A stretch of DNA of 64,000 nt from Methylotenera_A sp044228245 (GCA_044228245.1 JBGAVG010000003.1:1-64000); one strand, 5' to 3'; shown: positions 1 to 9,346, counted from the first letter of the stretch. The notes: a model not told the origin generated them from the sequence alone. Numbers and translations: made by a program.

Positions 1-153
1 ATAACCTTAAACCTTGAGACTTAAAAATCAGGATTAACGGTTGTTTTAAAGCTAGACCATGTAATCAACTACAAAATATCCCATTAAATCTTTACTTCTT
101 CCAATTTGTTACAGGCCAGTGTCGAAAGACATTCAGCACAACATTACCAGTTA
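1..153. other. spacer upstream of 5S rRNA (probable 23S-5S spacer)
   Basis: No open reading frame or tRNA is visible here. It directly precedes the 5S rRNA gene, so it is probably the internal spacer of an rRNA operon whose 16S and 23S genes lie before the window. That is an inference from position only. Confidence 0.5.
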
Positions 154-270
154 TGCTTGGCGGCCATAGCGGTTTGGACCCACCCCTTCCCATCTCGAAC
201 AGGGCCGTGAAACGAACCAGCGCCAATGATAGTATGCTCTTCGCATGCGAAAGTAGGTCACCGCCAAGCT
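154..270 (+). rRNA. rrf: 5S ribosomal RNA
   Basis: This is a 117-nt 5S rRNA of the large ribosomal subunit. The terminal helix is visible: GCTTGGCGG at 155-163 pairs exactly with CCGCCAAGC at 261-269. The internal block with GACCCACCCC and CATCTCGAACAGGG is the conserved loop B/helix III region of bacterial 5S. A strong intrinsic terminator follows within 20 nt, so this is the last gene of an rRNA operon. Confidence 0.97.
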
Positions 271-284
271 ATTTATTTAATTAG

Positions 285-316
285 AAAACCTCATCATGAA
301 AATGATGGGGTTTTTT
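285..316 (+). terminator. intrinsic terminator of the rRNA operon
   Basis: A nine-pair stem, CCTCATCAT at 289-297 with ATGATGGGG at 302-310, closes a GAAA tetraloop and is followed by six T. An A-run precedes the stem, so it may work in both directions. Confidence 0.9.
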
Positions 317-342
317 AATTTGCACCGCGGTTCCCACACGCA

Positions 343-371
343 TTCCAATTGCTTGAATTTATTGGTATAAT
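343..371 (+). promoter_or_regulatory. putative sigma-70 promoter of the rimP operon
   Basis: A perfect -10 hexamer TATAAT lies at 366-371. A weaker -35 match TTCCAA lies at 343-348, 17 nt upstream. It is the only good promoter-like pair between the rRNA terminator and rimP. Start-site mapping would be needed to prove it. Confidence 0.5.
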
Positions 372-385
372 ACAAAAATAGATTG

Positions 386-407
386 ATGGGCTTTATGCCC
401 ATTTTTT
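386..407 (+). promoter_or_regulatory. terminator-like hairpin in the rimP-nusA leader (possible attenuator)
   Basis: A six-pair stem ATGGGC (386-391) / GCCCAT (397-402) is followed directly by a T-run (402-407). It lies about 15 nt after the putative -10 box and 50 nt before the rimP start. A terminator this early in the leader of a nusA operon suggests termination/antitermination control, perhaps by NusA itself; that is inference. Confidence 0.45.
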
Positions 408-456
408 GTTTCTGCTCGGTATGCAGAGTTAAAGATTGTATTTGGGGTTGGTTTTA

Positions 457-942
457 ATGCAGGATTTGCATGGCTTAATTGAAAAAACAGTAGCTCAACT
501 TGGGTTTGAGTTGGTAGATCTCGAGATTTCAAATCGAGGCAAGTTGCTGCGCGTGTTTATCGATAAACTCAACCCAAAAGATACCAGAGACAGCGTGAAC
601 ATTGATGACTGCGTGTTGGTGAGCAACCAGCTAGGCAATGTGCTGACGGTAGAGCATGAGATTGATTATGACCGTTTAGAGATTTCTTCAGCAGGTATGG
701 ATCGTGTTTTGACGAAAGAAAAAGACTTCGTGCGTTTTGCTGGTGAGCGCGCGCAGATTAAGCTGCGCGTAGGCATAAAAGATGAAAGTGCCAACGCCAC
801 AGAAACTACGTTGCCGCGCAAGACTTTCCTAGGTGTTTTAAAAGGCGTGGAAGATGGCCATGTTCTGCTGGAGTTTGAAGGTGTTATTTATAAAATGGCC
901 TTGAGCAACATCGATAAAGCGCGTTTGAGCCCGGTATTTTAG
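457..942 (+). CDS. rimP: ribosome maturation factor RimP
   Basis: RimP binds the free 30S subunit and helps its late assembly. The protein (161 residues from this start) opens with MQDLHGLIEKTVAQLGFELVD and carries the RimP-typical VEHEIDYDRLEISSAG segment, and the C-terminal Sm-like fold (around FLGVLKGVEDGHVLLEFEG). An in-frame TTG at 436 would add seven residues, but ATG 457 has a GGGG ribosome site 9-12 nt upstream and fits the family N-terminus. It heads the conserved rimP-nusA-infB-rbfA-truB-rpsO-pnp order. The annotation is secure. Confidence 0.95.
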   Translation: MQDLHGLIEKTVAQLGFELVDLEISNRGKLLRVFIDKLNPKDTRDSVNIDDCVLVSNQLGNVLTVEHEIDYDRLEISSAGMDRVLTKEKDFVRFAGERAQIKLRVGIKDESANATETTLPRKTFLGVLKGVEDGHVLLEFEGVIYKMALSNIDKARLSPVF

Positions 943-991
943 TTTGAACTAATGACGATAATTTAGAATATATTGATAGTCGGAGATTGCA

Positions 992-2458
992 ATGAGTCGT
1001 GAAATTTTATTATTGGTAGATGCCTTGGCGCACGAAAAAAACGTGAGCAAAGAGGTGATTTTTACAGCGTTGGAGCTGGCGTTGGCTTCTGCAACCAAGA
1101 AAAATCACGAAGAAAACGCAGATATTCGCGTGTCGATCAATCGTGAAACTGGTGAATATGAGACATTCAGACGCTGGCAATATGTGGAATACGACTTGCT
1201 TGAAAACTCTGCCTATCAGTTTGATGAAGAAGATGAGCGTGCGAAGGGCCGCAAAATAGGCGATTACTATGAAGAGCCGCTCGAAAATATTGAATTTGGC
1301 CGTATTGGTGCGCAGGCCGCTAAGCAAGTAATTCTGCAAAAGGTGCGCGAAGCTGAGCGCGAGCAAATTCTAGAAGACTTCTTGGCGCGTGGCGAGAATT
1401 TGGTCACCGGCGTGATCAAGCGTATGGAAAAAGGCAATGCGATTATTGAAGTGGGTCGTATCGAATGCCTGCTGCCGCGTGAAGCAATGATTCCTAAAGA
1501 GAATTTGCGTGTGGGCGACCGTGTGCGAGCTTACCTGTCGCGCGTTGAGCGTGGCGGCCGAGGTCCGCAATTGATTTTATCGCGTATTGCGCCGGAGTTC
1601 TTGAAACGCCTGTTTGAGCTGGAAGTGCCGGAAATTGAAGAAGGTTTGCTGGAAATTAAATCAGCCGCGCGTGATCCCGGCTTGCGTTCGAAGATCGCAG
1701 TCAAAACCAACGATCAGCGTTTGGATCCAGTAGGCACTTGCGTAGGCATGCGCGGTTCCCGTGTACAGGCGGTGACCAGCGAGTTGGCCGGCGAGCGCGT
1801 GGATATTGTGCTGTGGAGCATGGAGCCTGCACAATTTGTGATTAACGCGATGGCGCCGGCAGAAGTTTCCAGCATTGTGGTGGATGAAGATGCGCACAGC
1901 ATGGACGTAGTGGTGAACGAGGAGCAATTGGCCCTGGCGATTGGCCGTAGCGGTCAGAACGTGCGTCTGGCTTCAGAATTGACCGGATGGACATTAAACA
2001 TTCTGACCGAGGAAGAAGCTGCCAAGAAAAACCAGGATGAATATGCCAGCGTGAGCCATCTGTTCATGGAGAAGCTCGACGTTGACGAGGAGGTCGCCGA
2101 TATTCTGGTGCAGGAAGGCTTCAGCACTTTGGAAGAAATTGCTTATGTGCCGCTTACGGAAATGGCAGAGATTGATGCGTTTGACGAGGATACGATTAAC
2201 GAACTTCGCGCACGCGCACGTGCCGCCTTGCTAACAGAGGCGATTGCCAAAGAAGAAAAAGTAGAAGAAGCCGCAGAAGATTTGCTGGCAATGGAAGGTA
2301 TGGACGACAAGACCGCGCATTTGTTGGCTTCTAAGGGCATTGCCACAATGGAAGATTTGGCCGAGCTGGCTGTGGATGAGTTGGTAGAATTATCCAATAT
2401 GGATGCGGAACGTGCCAAAACCCTGATTATGACGGCACGTGCGCCCTGGTTTAAATAA
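992..2458 (+). CDS. nusA: transcription termination/antitermination protein NusA
   Basis: NusA binds RNA polymerase and modulates pausing, intrinsic termination and antitermination in the cytoplasm. The 488 residues show the family order: N-terminal polymerase-binding domain (about 1-130), S1 domain (about 135-200, LVTGVIKRMEKGNAIIEVGR), two KH domains (about 205-345, with DPVGTCVGMRGSRV and AIGRSGQNVRLASELTGW), and two C-terminal helix-hairpin-helix acidic repeats (about 360-480), as in proteobacterial NusA (about 495 residues). A CGGAG ribosome site precedes ATG 992. It lies 49 bp after rimP and 76 bp before infB. Confidence 0.98.
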   Translation: MSREILLLVDALAHEKNVSKEVIFTALELALASATKKNHEENADIRVSINRETGEYETFRRWQYVEYDLLENSAYQFDEEDERAKGRKIGDYYEEPLENIEFGRIGAQAAKQVILQKVREAEREQILEDFLARGENLVTGVIKRMEKGNAIIEVGRIECLLPREAMIPKENLRVGDRVRAYLSRVERGGRGPQLILSRIAPEFLKRLFELEVPEIEEGLLEIKSAARDPGLRSKIAVKTNDQRLDPVGTCVGMRGSRVQAVTSELAGERVDIVLWSMEPAQFVINAMAPAEVSSIVVDEDAHSMDVVVNEEQLALAIGRSGQNVRLASELTGWTLNILTEEEAAKKNQDEYASVSHLFMEKLDVDEEVADILVQEGFSTLEEIAYVPLTEMAEIDAFDEDTINELRARARAALLTEAIAKEEKVEEAAEDLLAMEGMDDKTAHLLASKGIATMEDLAELAVDELVELSNMDAERAKTLIMTARAPWFK

Positions 2459-2534
2459 AAGCCAAGGTTAAACAACAGTCAGGGTTTAAATGGTAGAAGT
2501 ATAGAAATTCAAAGTGGAAAGACAAGGACAGTAA

Positions 2535-5177
2535 ATGGCACAAACAACCGTTGCACAATTCGCCGCAGAGCTAGGGCTGCCAACCGCTTTGCTGCTAGAC
2601 CAACTTAAAAGTGCTGGCGTTAGCAAATCTGCTGTTGAAGACAAACTAGAGGAAGCAGATAAAACCGCGCTGCTGGAGTATCTGCGTAGAGAGCATGGCG
2701 CCGCGCAAGCGCCTAAGAACAAGATCACGCTGACACGAAAATCCAGTACCGAGATTAAAAAAACCGACAGCATGGGCAAGGCGCGCACCATTCAAGTGGA
2801 AGTGCGTAAAAAGCGTGTGCTGGTACGCAGTGAGGCTGAGCCTGAAGCTTTGCCAGTAGAGCCGGCAGTTGAAGAAGTGTTGCCGGTGGAGCCGGAAGTG
2901 GTCGAGGTGGAACCTGTAGCGGAAGCGGTAGCTGTTGAGGAGGCCGCCCCGGTGGTGGCTGAGGCGGCAGAGACGGAAACAAAATCCACAACGATTAGAA
3001 AACAAGTATTAACGCCCGAGCAAATAGCGCTACGGGAGCAGGAAGCAAAACGCCATGCCACGTTGGCCGCCTTGCAGGCAGAAGATGTGCGTAAAAAGCA
3101 GGAACTGGCGCAACGTCGTGCCGATGAAGAAGCCAAAAAATTAGCAGAAGCTGAGGCGGCAAAGGCCAAGGCAGCAAAGCTGTCAGAAGGCACACTGCAC
3201 AAACCGGTAGCTAAAGAAGGTGCTGTAAAACCTGCTGCGAAAGATGCGAAAAAGGGCAAAAGCAATAATAAAGACTGGAACGATAAAGAAAGTAAAAAAC
3301 GCGGCTTAAAAACGCGCGGAGACATTAGTGCCGGTCAAGGCTGGCGCTCACCAAAAAGCAAGCATAAGTCGCATAAGGATGATGACGGGCAAGAGCACGC
3401 TTTTAATGCGCCGACCGAGCCTATTGTGCACGAGGTGATGGTGCCGGAAACCATCACGGTGGCCGATCTGGCACACAAAATGTCAGTAAAGGCGGCAGAA
3501 GTGATTAAGGCGCTGATGGGCATGGGCATGATGGTAACGATTAACCAGGTGCTTGACCAAGAAACCGCGATCATTCTGGTAGAAGAGATGGGGCATAAAG
3601 CACAGGCTGCTGCTGCGAATGACCCTGAAACTTTCCTGGAAGAAGCTGAGCACATCGAGGCGGTATTGGAACCGCGTCCTCCTGTAGTTACAGTGATGGG
3701 TCACGTCGACCATGGCAAAACCTCATTATTGGATTACATCCGCCGCAGCCGTGTGGCTTCTGGCGAAGCGGGCGGCATTACGCAACATATTGGTGCCTAC
3801 CATGTGGAAACACCGCGCGGGATGGTGACTTTCCTGGATACCCCAGGCCATGAGGCATTTACTGCCATGCGTGCGCGCGGTGCGAAAGCGACCGATGTGG
3901 TGATTCTGGTAGTTTCAGCTGATGACGGCGTGATGCCACAAACCATTGAAGCGATTCATCACGCCAAGGCAGCCGGTGTACCGCTGGTGGTGGCGATTAA
4001 CAAAATCGACAAGCCGGAAGCACAGCCTGAGCGCGTCAAGATGGAATTGGTCAATCACGAAGTGGTGCCCGAAGAGTTCGGCGGTGATACCATGTTCCGG
4101 GAAGTGTCCGCAAAGACAGGCAAGGGTATCGATGAACTGCTGGAAGCGGTGTTGCTGCAAGCAGAGATTCTGGAACTGAAAGCCCCCAAAAACACGCCAG
4201 CCAAGGGCTTGGTTATTGAAGGCAGACTTGATAAAGGTCGCGGCCCGGTAACAACGGTGCTGGTGCAATCCGGCATGCTAAAGCGCGGCGACATGATTTT
4301 AGCCGGCACAACCTTCGGTCGGGTACGCGCCATGCTGGATGAGACTGGTAACGATATTAAAGAAGCAGGACCGTCGATTCCAGTCGAGATTCTCGGTTTG
4401 TCAGACGTGCCAAGTGCCGGCGAAGAAGTCATTGTGTTGAATGATGAGCGCAAAGCGCGCGAAATCGCCAACTTCCGCGCGGGCAAGTTCCGTGACGTTA
4501 AACTGGCCAAACAGCAAGCGGCCAAGCTTGAAAACATGTTTGACCAGATGGCGGAAGGCGAAGTACAAACGCTGAATCTGATTATTAAATCTGACGTGCA
4601 AGGTTCGTATGAAGCTTTGGCAACCAGCTTGCAAAAACTTTCCACTTCGGAAGTGAAAGTGAACATTATTCATACCGGTGTGGGGGCGATTAGCGAATCG
4701 GATGTTAACCTGGCCAGTGCCTCAAATGCAGTATTGATAGGTTTTAACGTGCGCGCCGATGCTGGCTCACGTAAATTGATTGATAATTTGGGCGTGGACG
4801 TACGCTACTACAACATTATCTACGAAGCGGTTGACGAAGTGAAAGCCGCGCTTGGCGGAATGCTGGCGCCGGAACAAAAAGAAAATATGATTGGCACAGT
4901 GGAAGTACGCGAAGTATTCCGTATTTCTAAAGTGGGCGCCATTGCCGGCTGCTATGTGCAGGATGGTGTGATCAAGCGTAACTCCAAAGTACGCGTGTTG
5001 CGGAACAACGTGATTATTCATACCGGTGAACTGGATTCGCTGAAACGCTTTAAGGATGACGTGAAAGAAGTGAAAAACAGCTTTGAATGCGGATTGTCAC
5101 TTAAGAATTTTAACGATATTGAAGTGGGTGATATTCTGGAAGTGTATGAAGTTGTCGAAGTTGCGCGTACGCTCTAA
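2535..5177 (+). CDS. infB: translation initiation factor IF-2
   Basis: IF-2 is the GTPase that delivers fMet-tRNA to the 30S subunit and promotes subunit joining. At 880 residues it has the long proteobacterial form: an IF2N domain (1-50), a long charged Glu/Val/Ala and Lys-rich linker (about 80-290), a second IF2N-like region, then the G domain from about residue 380 with GHVDHGKTSLL, DTPGHEAF, NKID and SAKTG. Domains II, III and the C-terminal fMet-tRNA-binding domain follow. The stop overlaps the rbfA start by one base (TAATG), indicating translational coupling. Confidence 0.98.
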   Translation: MAQTTVAQFAAELGLPTALLLDQLKSAGVSKSAVEDKLEEADKTALLEYLRREHGAAQAPKNKITLTRKSSTEIKKTDSMGKARTIQVEVRKKRVLVRSEAEPEALPVEPAVEEVLPVEPEVVEVEPVAEAVAVEEAAPVVAEAAETETKSTTIRKQVLTPEQIALREQEAKRHATLAALQAEDVRKKQELAQRRADEEAKKLAEAEAAKAKAAKLSEGTLHKPVAKEGAVKPAAKDAKKGKSNNKDWNDKESKKRGLKTRGDISAGQGWRSPKSKHKSHKDDDGQEHAFNAPTEPIVHEVMVPETITVADLAHKMSVKAAEVIKALMGMGMMVTINQVLDQETAIILVEEMGHKAQAAAANDPETFLEEAEHIEAVLEPRPPVVTVMGHVDHGKTSLLDYIRRSRVASGEAGGITQHIGAYHVETPRGMVTFLDTPGHEAFTAMRARGAKATDVVILVVSADDGVMPQTIEAIHHAKAAGVPLVVAINKIDKPEAQPERVKMELVNHEVVPEEFGGDTMFREVSAKTGKGIDELLEAVLLQAEILELKAPKNTPAKGLVIEGRLDKGRGPVTTVLVQSGMLKRGDMILAGTTFGRVRAMLDETGNDIKEAGPSIPVEILGLSDVPSAGEEVIVLNDERKAREIANFRAGKFRDVKLAKQQAAKLENMFDQMAEGEVQTLNLIIKSDVQGSYEALATSLQKLSTSEVKVNIIHTGVGAISESDVNLASASNAVLIGFNVRADAGSRKLIDNLGVDVRYYNIIYEAVDEVKAALGGMLAPEQKENMIGTVEVREVFRISKVGAIAGCYVQDGVIKRNSKVRVLRNNVIIHTGELDSLKRFKDDVKEVKNSFECGLSLKNFNDIEVGDILEVYEVVEVARTL

Positions 5178-5536
5178 TGGCTAAGGAATACTCCCGCAGC
5201 CATCGTGTCGCCGAGCAAATGCAGCGCGAGTTGGCGGATCTACTGCAATTTGAGGTGAAAGACCCGCGCGTGGGCATGGTGACGATCACGGCGGTTGAAG
5301 TTACCGGCGATATGGCGCACGCCAAAATCTTTTACAGTGCGGCGAAAGCCGGCGATAGCCTGCAAAAAGGCTTGGAAAAATCAGCTGGTTTTTTGCGTAC
5401 GCAACTGGCCAAGCGCATGCTGCTGCGCACCGTGCCGCAATTGCATTTTGTGTACGATGAGTCTATCGATATCGGTATGAAAATGGCGCAATTGATCGAA
5501 GCGGCGCGCGCTTCAGACAACAAATCAAACTCTTAA
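5177..5536 (+). CDS. rbfA: 30S ribosome-binding factor RbfA
   Basis: RbfA is a small KH-fold factor that binds the 30S subunit and assists 16S rRNA 5' end maturation and cold adaptation. The 119 residues begin MAKEYSRSHRVAEQMQRELA and contain KDPRVGMVTITAVEVTGDMAHAKIF-type family sequence, split by the usual KH lysines. The start overlaps the infB stop, so the two are probably translated together. truB follows after 15 bp. Confidence 0.97.
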   Translation: MAKEYSRSHRVAEQMQRELADLLQFEVKDPRVGMVTITAVEVTGDMAHAKIFYSAAKAGDSLQKGLEKSAGFLRTQLAKRMLLRTVPQLHFVYDESIDIGMKMAQLIEAARASDNKSNS

Positions 5537-5551
5537 AAGAGTACATAAAGC

Positions 5552-6460
5552 GTGCAATTCAAACGCAACAAAAGGAACGTCAATGGCGTTCTGCTACTCG
5601 ATAAACCGCTTGGCTTTTCATCCAATCAAGCGCTGCAGAAAGTGAAGTGGCTGTTCCAAGCCGCCAAGGCGGGCCACACAGGCACGCTGGATCCGCTCGC
5701 AACCGGCTTGCTGCCTATCTGTTTAGGCGAGGCCACCAAGTTTGCACAATACGTCACGGATGCTGACAAAACCTATACCGCGACCATTAAACTGGGTATA
5801 ACCACTACCACGGGCGACGCCGAAGGCGAAGTAATAACAACTGCACCAGTTGATGTCACCAAGTTACAATTCGAAGCCGCAACCAAACAATTTCTTGGCG
5901 AAATCAGCCAGATGCCGCCCATGTATTCCGCCTTAAAGCATGAAGGCAAGGCTTTGTATGAATATGCCAGAGAGGGCGTGGATATTGCCCGCCAGGCACG
6001 GTTAATTACTATAAAAAGTATTGTTGTAAATGAATTTATGGCGGATGTTGCGCAAATCACCGTCACCTGCAGCAAGGGTACTTATATCCGTACGCTGGCA
6101 GAAGACATTGGTAAGGCACTCGGCTGTGGCGCGCATTTAATCGGCTTGCGCCGCACGGCAACAGCGGGTTATCAGTTATCGCAGGCTATGACCATAGAAC
6201 AGCTGGAAGCGATGCCGATGGAAGCGCGCGATGCGCAACTATTACCTGTGGATTCCGCTATTGCCGGTTTGCCTGAAGTCGCTTTAAGCGCAGATGCCGC
6301 ATATTTTCTGATGCAGGGCCAGGCGGTATGGCAGGCGGGTAAAGTCCCGGAGGGCGAGTTGCGGATTTATGACGAAAATGAGCAATTTTTAGGCTTGGGT
6401 TTTTTGCAGGGCGACGGAAAAATCGCGCCTAAGCGATTGATTCAAAAAATTAATCGTTAA
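5552..6460 (+). CDS. truB: tRNA pseudouridine(55) synthase TruB
   Basis: TruB converts U55 in the T-loop of tRNAs to pseudouridine. The 302-residue protein carries GVLLLDKPLGFSSNQALQ and the catalytic motif AGHTGTLDPLATGLLPICLGEATK, in which the Asp of TLDPLA is the nucleophile. The PUA-like RNA-binding tail (about 240-300) is complete. Translation starts at a GTG (5552). It lies in the nusA-infB operon, which is standard for Proteobacteria. Confidence 0.97.
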   Translation: MQFKRNKRNVNGVLLLDKPLGFSSNQALQKVKWLFQAAKAGHTGTLDPLATGLLPICLGEATKFAQYVTDADKTYTATIKLGITTTTGDAEGEVITTAPVDVTKLQFEAATKQFLGEISQMPPMYSALKHEGKALYEYAREGVDIARQARLITIKSIVVNEFMADVAQITVTCSKGTYIRTLAEDIGKALGCGAHLIGLRRTATAGYQLSQAMTIEQLEAMPMEARDAQLLPVDSAIAGLPEVALSADAAYFLMQGQAVWQAGKVPEGELRIYDENEQFLGLGFLQGDGKIAPKRLIQKINR

Positions 6461-6581
6461 AAAACCTTGTTAAAGGCGCTTAAATAGTCTAGAATCACGG
6501 GCTCATCGTAAATGATTGCTTTAGCGGGTTAAGAAATCTAAATTGCCTGCTTTTGCATTGACGCTAACTAAAGGAAAAAAG

Positions 6582-6851
6582 ATGGCAATTACAGCACAAG
6601 ACACCGCAAAAATTATTGCAGAATATCAACGCGCACCTAACGATACCGCCAGCCCGGAAGTGCAAGTAGCGCTGTTGACCAGCCGCATTACTTATTTGAC
6701 CGAGCATTTTAAATCGAACAAAAAAGACAATCACTCACGCCGTGGTTTATTGGCATTGGTGAGTCAGCGCCGCCGTTTGCTGGATTATCTAAAAAGTAAA
6801 GATACCAGCCGTTATCAAACATTGATTGAGCGTTTGAGCCTGCGTAAGTAA
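6582..6851 (+). CDS. rpsO: 30S ribosomal protein S15
   Basis: S15 is a primary 16S rRNA-binding protein of the small subunit. The product is 89 residues, the family length, starting MAITAQDTAKIIAEYQRAP. An upstream in-frame ATG at 6543 would add 13 residues absent from the family, while ATG 6582 has an AAAGGA ribosome site 9 nt upstream, so the shorter form is chosen. The signature HSRRGLLALVSQRRRLLDYLK is intact. It is followed by a hairpin and then pnp, the usual rpsO-pnp pair. Confidence 0.97.
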   Translation: MAITAQDTAKIIAEYQRAPNDTASPEVQVALLTSRITYLTEHFKSNKKDNHSRRGLLALVSQRRRLLDYLKSKDTSRYQTLIERLSLRK

Positions 6852-6921
6852 TTGTAATAAAAGTGCCTGGATTTCAAAATTCGGTTTTTTTAATATCTGG
6901 CTCGCTTTTATAACTGCAGTA

Positions 6922-6955
6922 AAAAGCCGATTGCATCATGATATGCATCGGCTTT
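6922..6955 (+). terminator. hairpin between rpsO and pnp
   Basis: AAAAGCCGATTGCA and TGCATCGGCTTTT form a long stem with a single bulged base and end in a T-run. It may terminate rpsO transcription or act as the RNase III-processed rpsO-pnp spacer hairpin known from Enterobacteria; only the structure is seen here. Confidence 0.75.
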
Positions 6956-7056
6956 TGTGTTTTTAAGGTAGCAATTTTTGATGTAAATTTGATGTATTAA
7001 ATGCAGGTTGTTATTGGGTAGTGAATGGCAACCAATTGATAGATAAAGGAAAATAA

Positions 7057-9189
7057 ATGTTTAATAAAGTGAAAAAAAGTATTCAATACGGTGCGCATGA
7101 GCTCACCATTGAAACAGGTGAAATAGCCCGTCAAGCGGACGGCGCAGTAATGGTGAGCTATGGCGATACCGTCGTTTTGGTTGCGGTAACGAGCAAAAGC
7201 GAAGTAAAAGAAGGCCAGGATTTCTTTCCGTTGACTGTTGATTATATGGAAAAAACCTATGCTGCTGGTAAAATCCCAGGCGGTTTTTTCAAGCGCGAAG
7301 GCCGTCCTTCAGAAAAAGAAACGCTTACAAGTCGCTTGATTGATCGTCCATTACGCCCATTATTTCCCGAAGCGTTTTATAACGAAGTGCAAATCGTGGC
7401 GACGGTAATGTCGTCCGACCCGGAAATTGATGCGGATATTCCGGCGATTATCGGTGCATCTGCCGCCATGTCCTTATCAGGCATTCCGTTCTTTGGCCCG
7501 TTGGGCGCGGCACGCGTGGGTTATATCAACGATGAATATGTACTGAATCCAACCAAGGCGCAGTTGGAAGAAACGCAATTGGATTTAGTGGTGGCTGCAA
7601 CTGAAACTGCCGTCATGATGGTGGAATCGGAAGCCAAAGAGTTATCAGAAGAAGTGATGCTGGGCGCAGTGGTGTATGGCCATGAACAAATGCAGGCCGT
7701 GATTAAAATGATCAACGAGCTGGCCGCAGAAGCGGGTAAAGACGCCTGGGACTGGGTTGCGCCAGAGCCAGATACCGCATTGATTGAGAAAATTGCCAAA
7801 TTGGCCGCAGCGGATGTGAATGCGGCATTCCAAATCAAGGCTAAAGGTGCACGTTCGGCTAAGTTAGAAGAAATCAAAAATCGAGTGATGGCTGAATTAA
7901 TCAACGAAAACACTTCAACTGAAGAAGCTAACAAAATCAAAAACGAATTCTTCAACTTGGAAGCTAAAACCGTACGTAGCCAAATTTTGAATGGCGAGCC
8001 ACGTATTGATGGCCGCGATACACGCACTGTGCGCCCGATTACTGTACGCACAGGCGTGCTGCCGCGTACACACGGCTCAGCATTGTTCACGCGCGGCGAA
8101 ACGCAAGCCCTGGTGGTAGCAACGCTGGGTACTGGCCGCGATGAGCAGATTATTGATGCATTGCAAGGCGAGTATTCAGACCGCTTCATGTTGCACTACA
8201 ACATGCCGCCGTTTGCGACCGGCGAAACCGGCCGCGTGGGTACACCAAAGCGCCGTGAAATCGGTCATGGCCGCTTGGCAAAGCGCGCATTGGTCGCGGC
8301 ATTGCCCACACCTGAAGAATTTGGCTATACCGTGCGTATCGTGTCTGAAATTACCGAGTCAAATGGTTCAAGTTCAATGGCCTCAGTTTGCGGTGGCTCC
8401 CTTGCGATGATGGATGCAGGCGTGCCGTTGAAAAACCATGTGGCAGGCATTGCCATGGGTTTGATTAAGGAAGGCAACCGCGTTGCGGTGCTGACTGATA
8501 TTCTGGGCGACGAGGATCACCTCGGCGACATGGACTTTAAAGTCGCGGGTACTGAAGGCGGTATTACTGCACTGCAAATGGACATCAAAATTACTGGCAT
8601 CACGGCGCAGATTATGCAGGTAGCGCTGGCGCAGGCTAAAGAAGGCCGTGCGCACATTCTGGGCATTATGAAACAAGCCATGAGCGGCGCCAATACTGAG
8701 ATGTCAGCGTTTGCGCCACGCATCATTACCATGAAGATCAACCCGGATAAAATCCGCGATGTGATTGGTAAAGGCGGTGCAGTCATTCGTGCCTTGACGG
8801 AAGAAACGGATACAACCATTGATATTGACGATGACGGTACCGTGAAAATCGCGTGCACCAGCGCAGAAGCGGGTGCCGAGGCACAACGCCGCATCGCGGA
8901 AATTACGGCTGAGGTGGAAGTGGGCCAGATTTACGAAGGCCCAGTGGTGAAATTGCTCGATTTTGGCGCGGTAGTTTCACTGTTGCCAGGCAAAGATGGC
9001 TTGGTGCACATCTCGCAAATCGCGCATCAACGCGTCAATGCGGTGAGCGATTACCTGAAAGAAGGCGACGTGGTTAAAGTCAAAGTGGTTGAAATTGATG
9101 ACAAAGGCAAAGTGCGTTTAAGCATAAAAGCGCTGATTGATGCCCCTGCGAAAGAGCAGCCAAAAGCCGAAGCTGAAGCTGACGAGTAA
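7057..9189 (+). CDS. pnp: polyribonucleotide nucleotidyltransferase (PNPase)
   Basis: PNPase degrades RNA 3' to 5' by phosphorolysis and is part of the RNA degradosome in many bacteria. The 710 residues contain two RNase PH domains (about 10-230 and 310-550, with FFKREGRPSEKETLTSRLIDRP and the second-domain ILGDEDHLGDMDFKVAG), a KH domain (about 555-615, IRDVIGKGGAVIRALTEET) and an S1 domain (about 620-690), then an acidic Ala/Glu tail. AAAGGA precedes ATG 7057. Downstream lies an intrinsic terminator. Confidence 0.98.
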   Translation: MFNKVKKSIQYGAHELTIETGEIARQADGAVMVSYGDTVVLVAVTSKSEVKEGQDFFPLTVDYMEKTYAAGKIPGGFFKREGRPSEKETLTSRLIDRPLRPLFPEAFYNEVQIVATVMSSDPEIDADIPAIIGASAAMSLSGIPFFGPLGAARVGYINDEYVLNPTKAQLEETQLDLVVAATETAVMMVESEAKELSEEVMLGAVVYGHEQMQAVIKMINELAAEAGKDAWDWVAPEPDTALIEKIAKLAAADVNAAFQIKAKGARSAKLEEIKNRVMAELINENTSTEEANKIKNEFFNLEAKTVRSQILNGEPRIDGRDTRTVRPITVRTGVLPRTHGSALFTRGETQALVVATLGTGRDEQIIDALQGEYSDRFMLHYNMPPFATGETGRVGTPKRREIGHGRLAKRALVAALPTPEEFGYTVRIVSEITESNGSSSMASVCGGSLAMMDAGVPLKNHVAGIAMGLIKEGNRVAVLTDILGDEDHLGDMDFKVAGTEGGITALQMDIKITGITAQIMQVALAQAKEGRAHILGIMKQAMSGANTEMSAFAPRIITMKINPDKIRDVIGKGGAVIRALTEETDTTIDIDDDGTVKIACTSAEAGAEAQRRIAEITAEVEVGQIYEGPVVKLLDFGAVVSLLPGKDGLVHISQIAHQRVNAVSDYLKEGDVVKVKVVEIDDKGKVRLSIKALIDAPAKEQPKAEAEADE

Positions 9190-9203
9190 GACTCGGTAGT
9201 ACT

Positions 9204-9233
9204 AAAAAAGCGCCTAAATTTAGGCGCTTTTTT
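9204..9233 (+). terminator. intrinsic terminator after pnp
   Basis: AAAAAAGCGCCTAAA and TTTAGGCGCTTTTTT form an almost uninterrupted stem with A- and T-runs on its sides, so it could act on both strands. It lies 15 nt after the pnp stop. Confidence 0.9.
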
Positions 9234-9235
9234 CA

Positions 9236-9312
9236 TTGTATAAACGATGACCCTGGAAGGCGCATGGATATTGCCTTGCAAGGCAGTTGTTTTGATAATG
9301 AATGTGTACGCA
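9236..9312. repeat. intergenic repeat, copy A (pairs with 59606-59686)
   Basis: This stretch between convergent pnp and dksA aligns with the rpiA/yggX intergenic region at 59.6 kb, almost without gaps. Shared blocks are ATGGATATTG (9264-9273), AGGCAGT (9280-9286) and TTTTGATAATGAATG (9290-9304), in the same order and spacing. Here it lies between two terminator hairpins. Function is unknown. Confidence 0.7.
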
Positions 9313-9316
9313 CGAG

Positions 9317-9346
9317 AAAAAAGCCCGCATTTGCGGGCTTTTTTTG
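9317..9346 (-). terminator. intrinsic terminator between pnp and dksA
   Basis: AAAAAAGCCCGCA and TGCGGGCTTTTTTT form a near-perfect stem flanked by A- and T-runs, so it can terminate from either side. It is the likely terminator of dksA, read on the minus strand. Confidence 0.85.
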
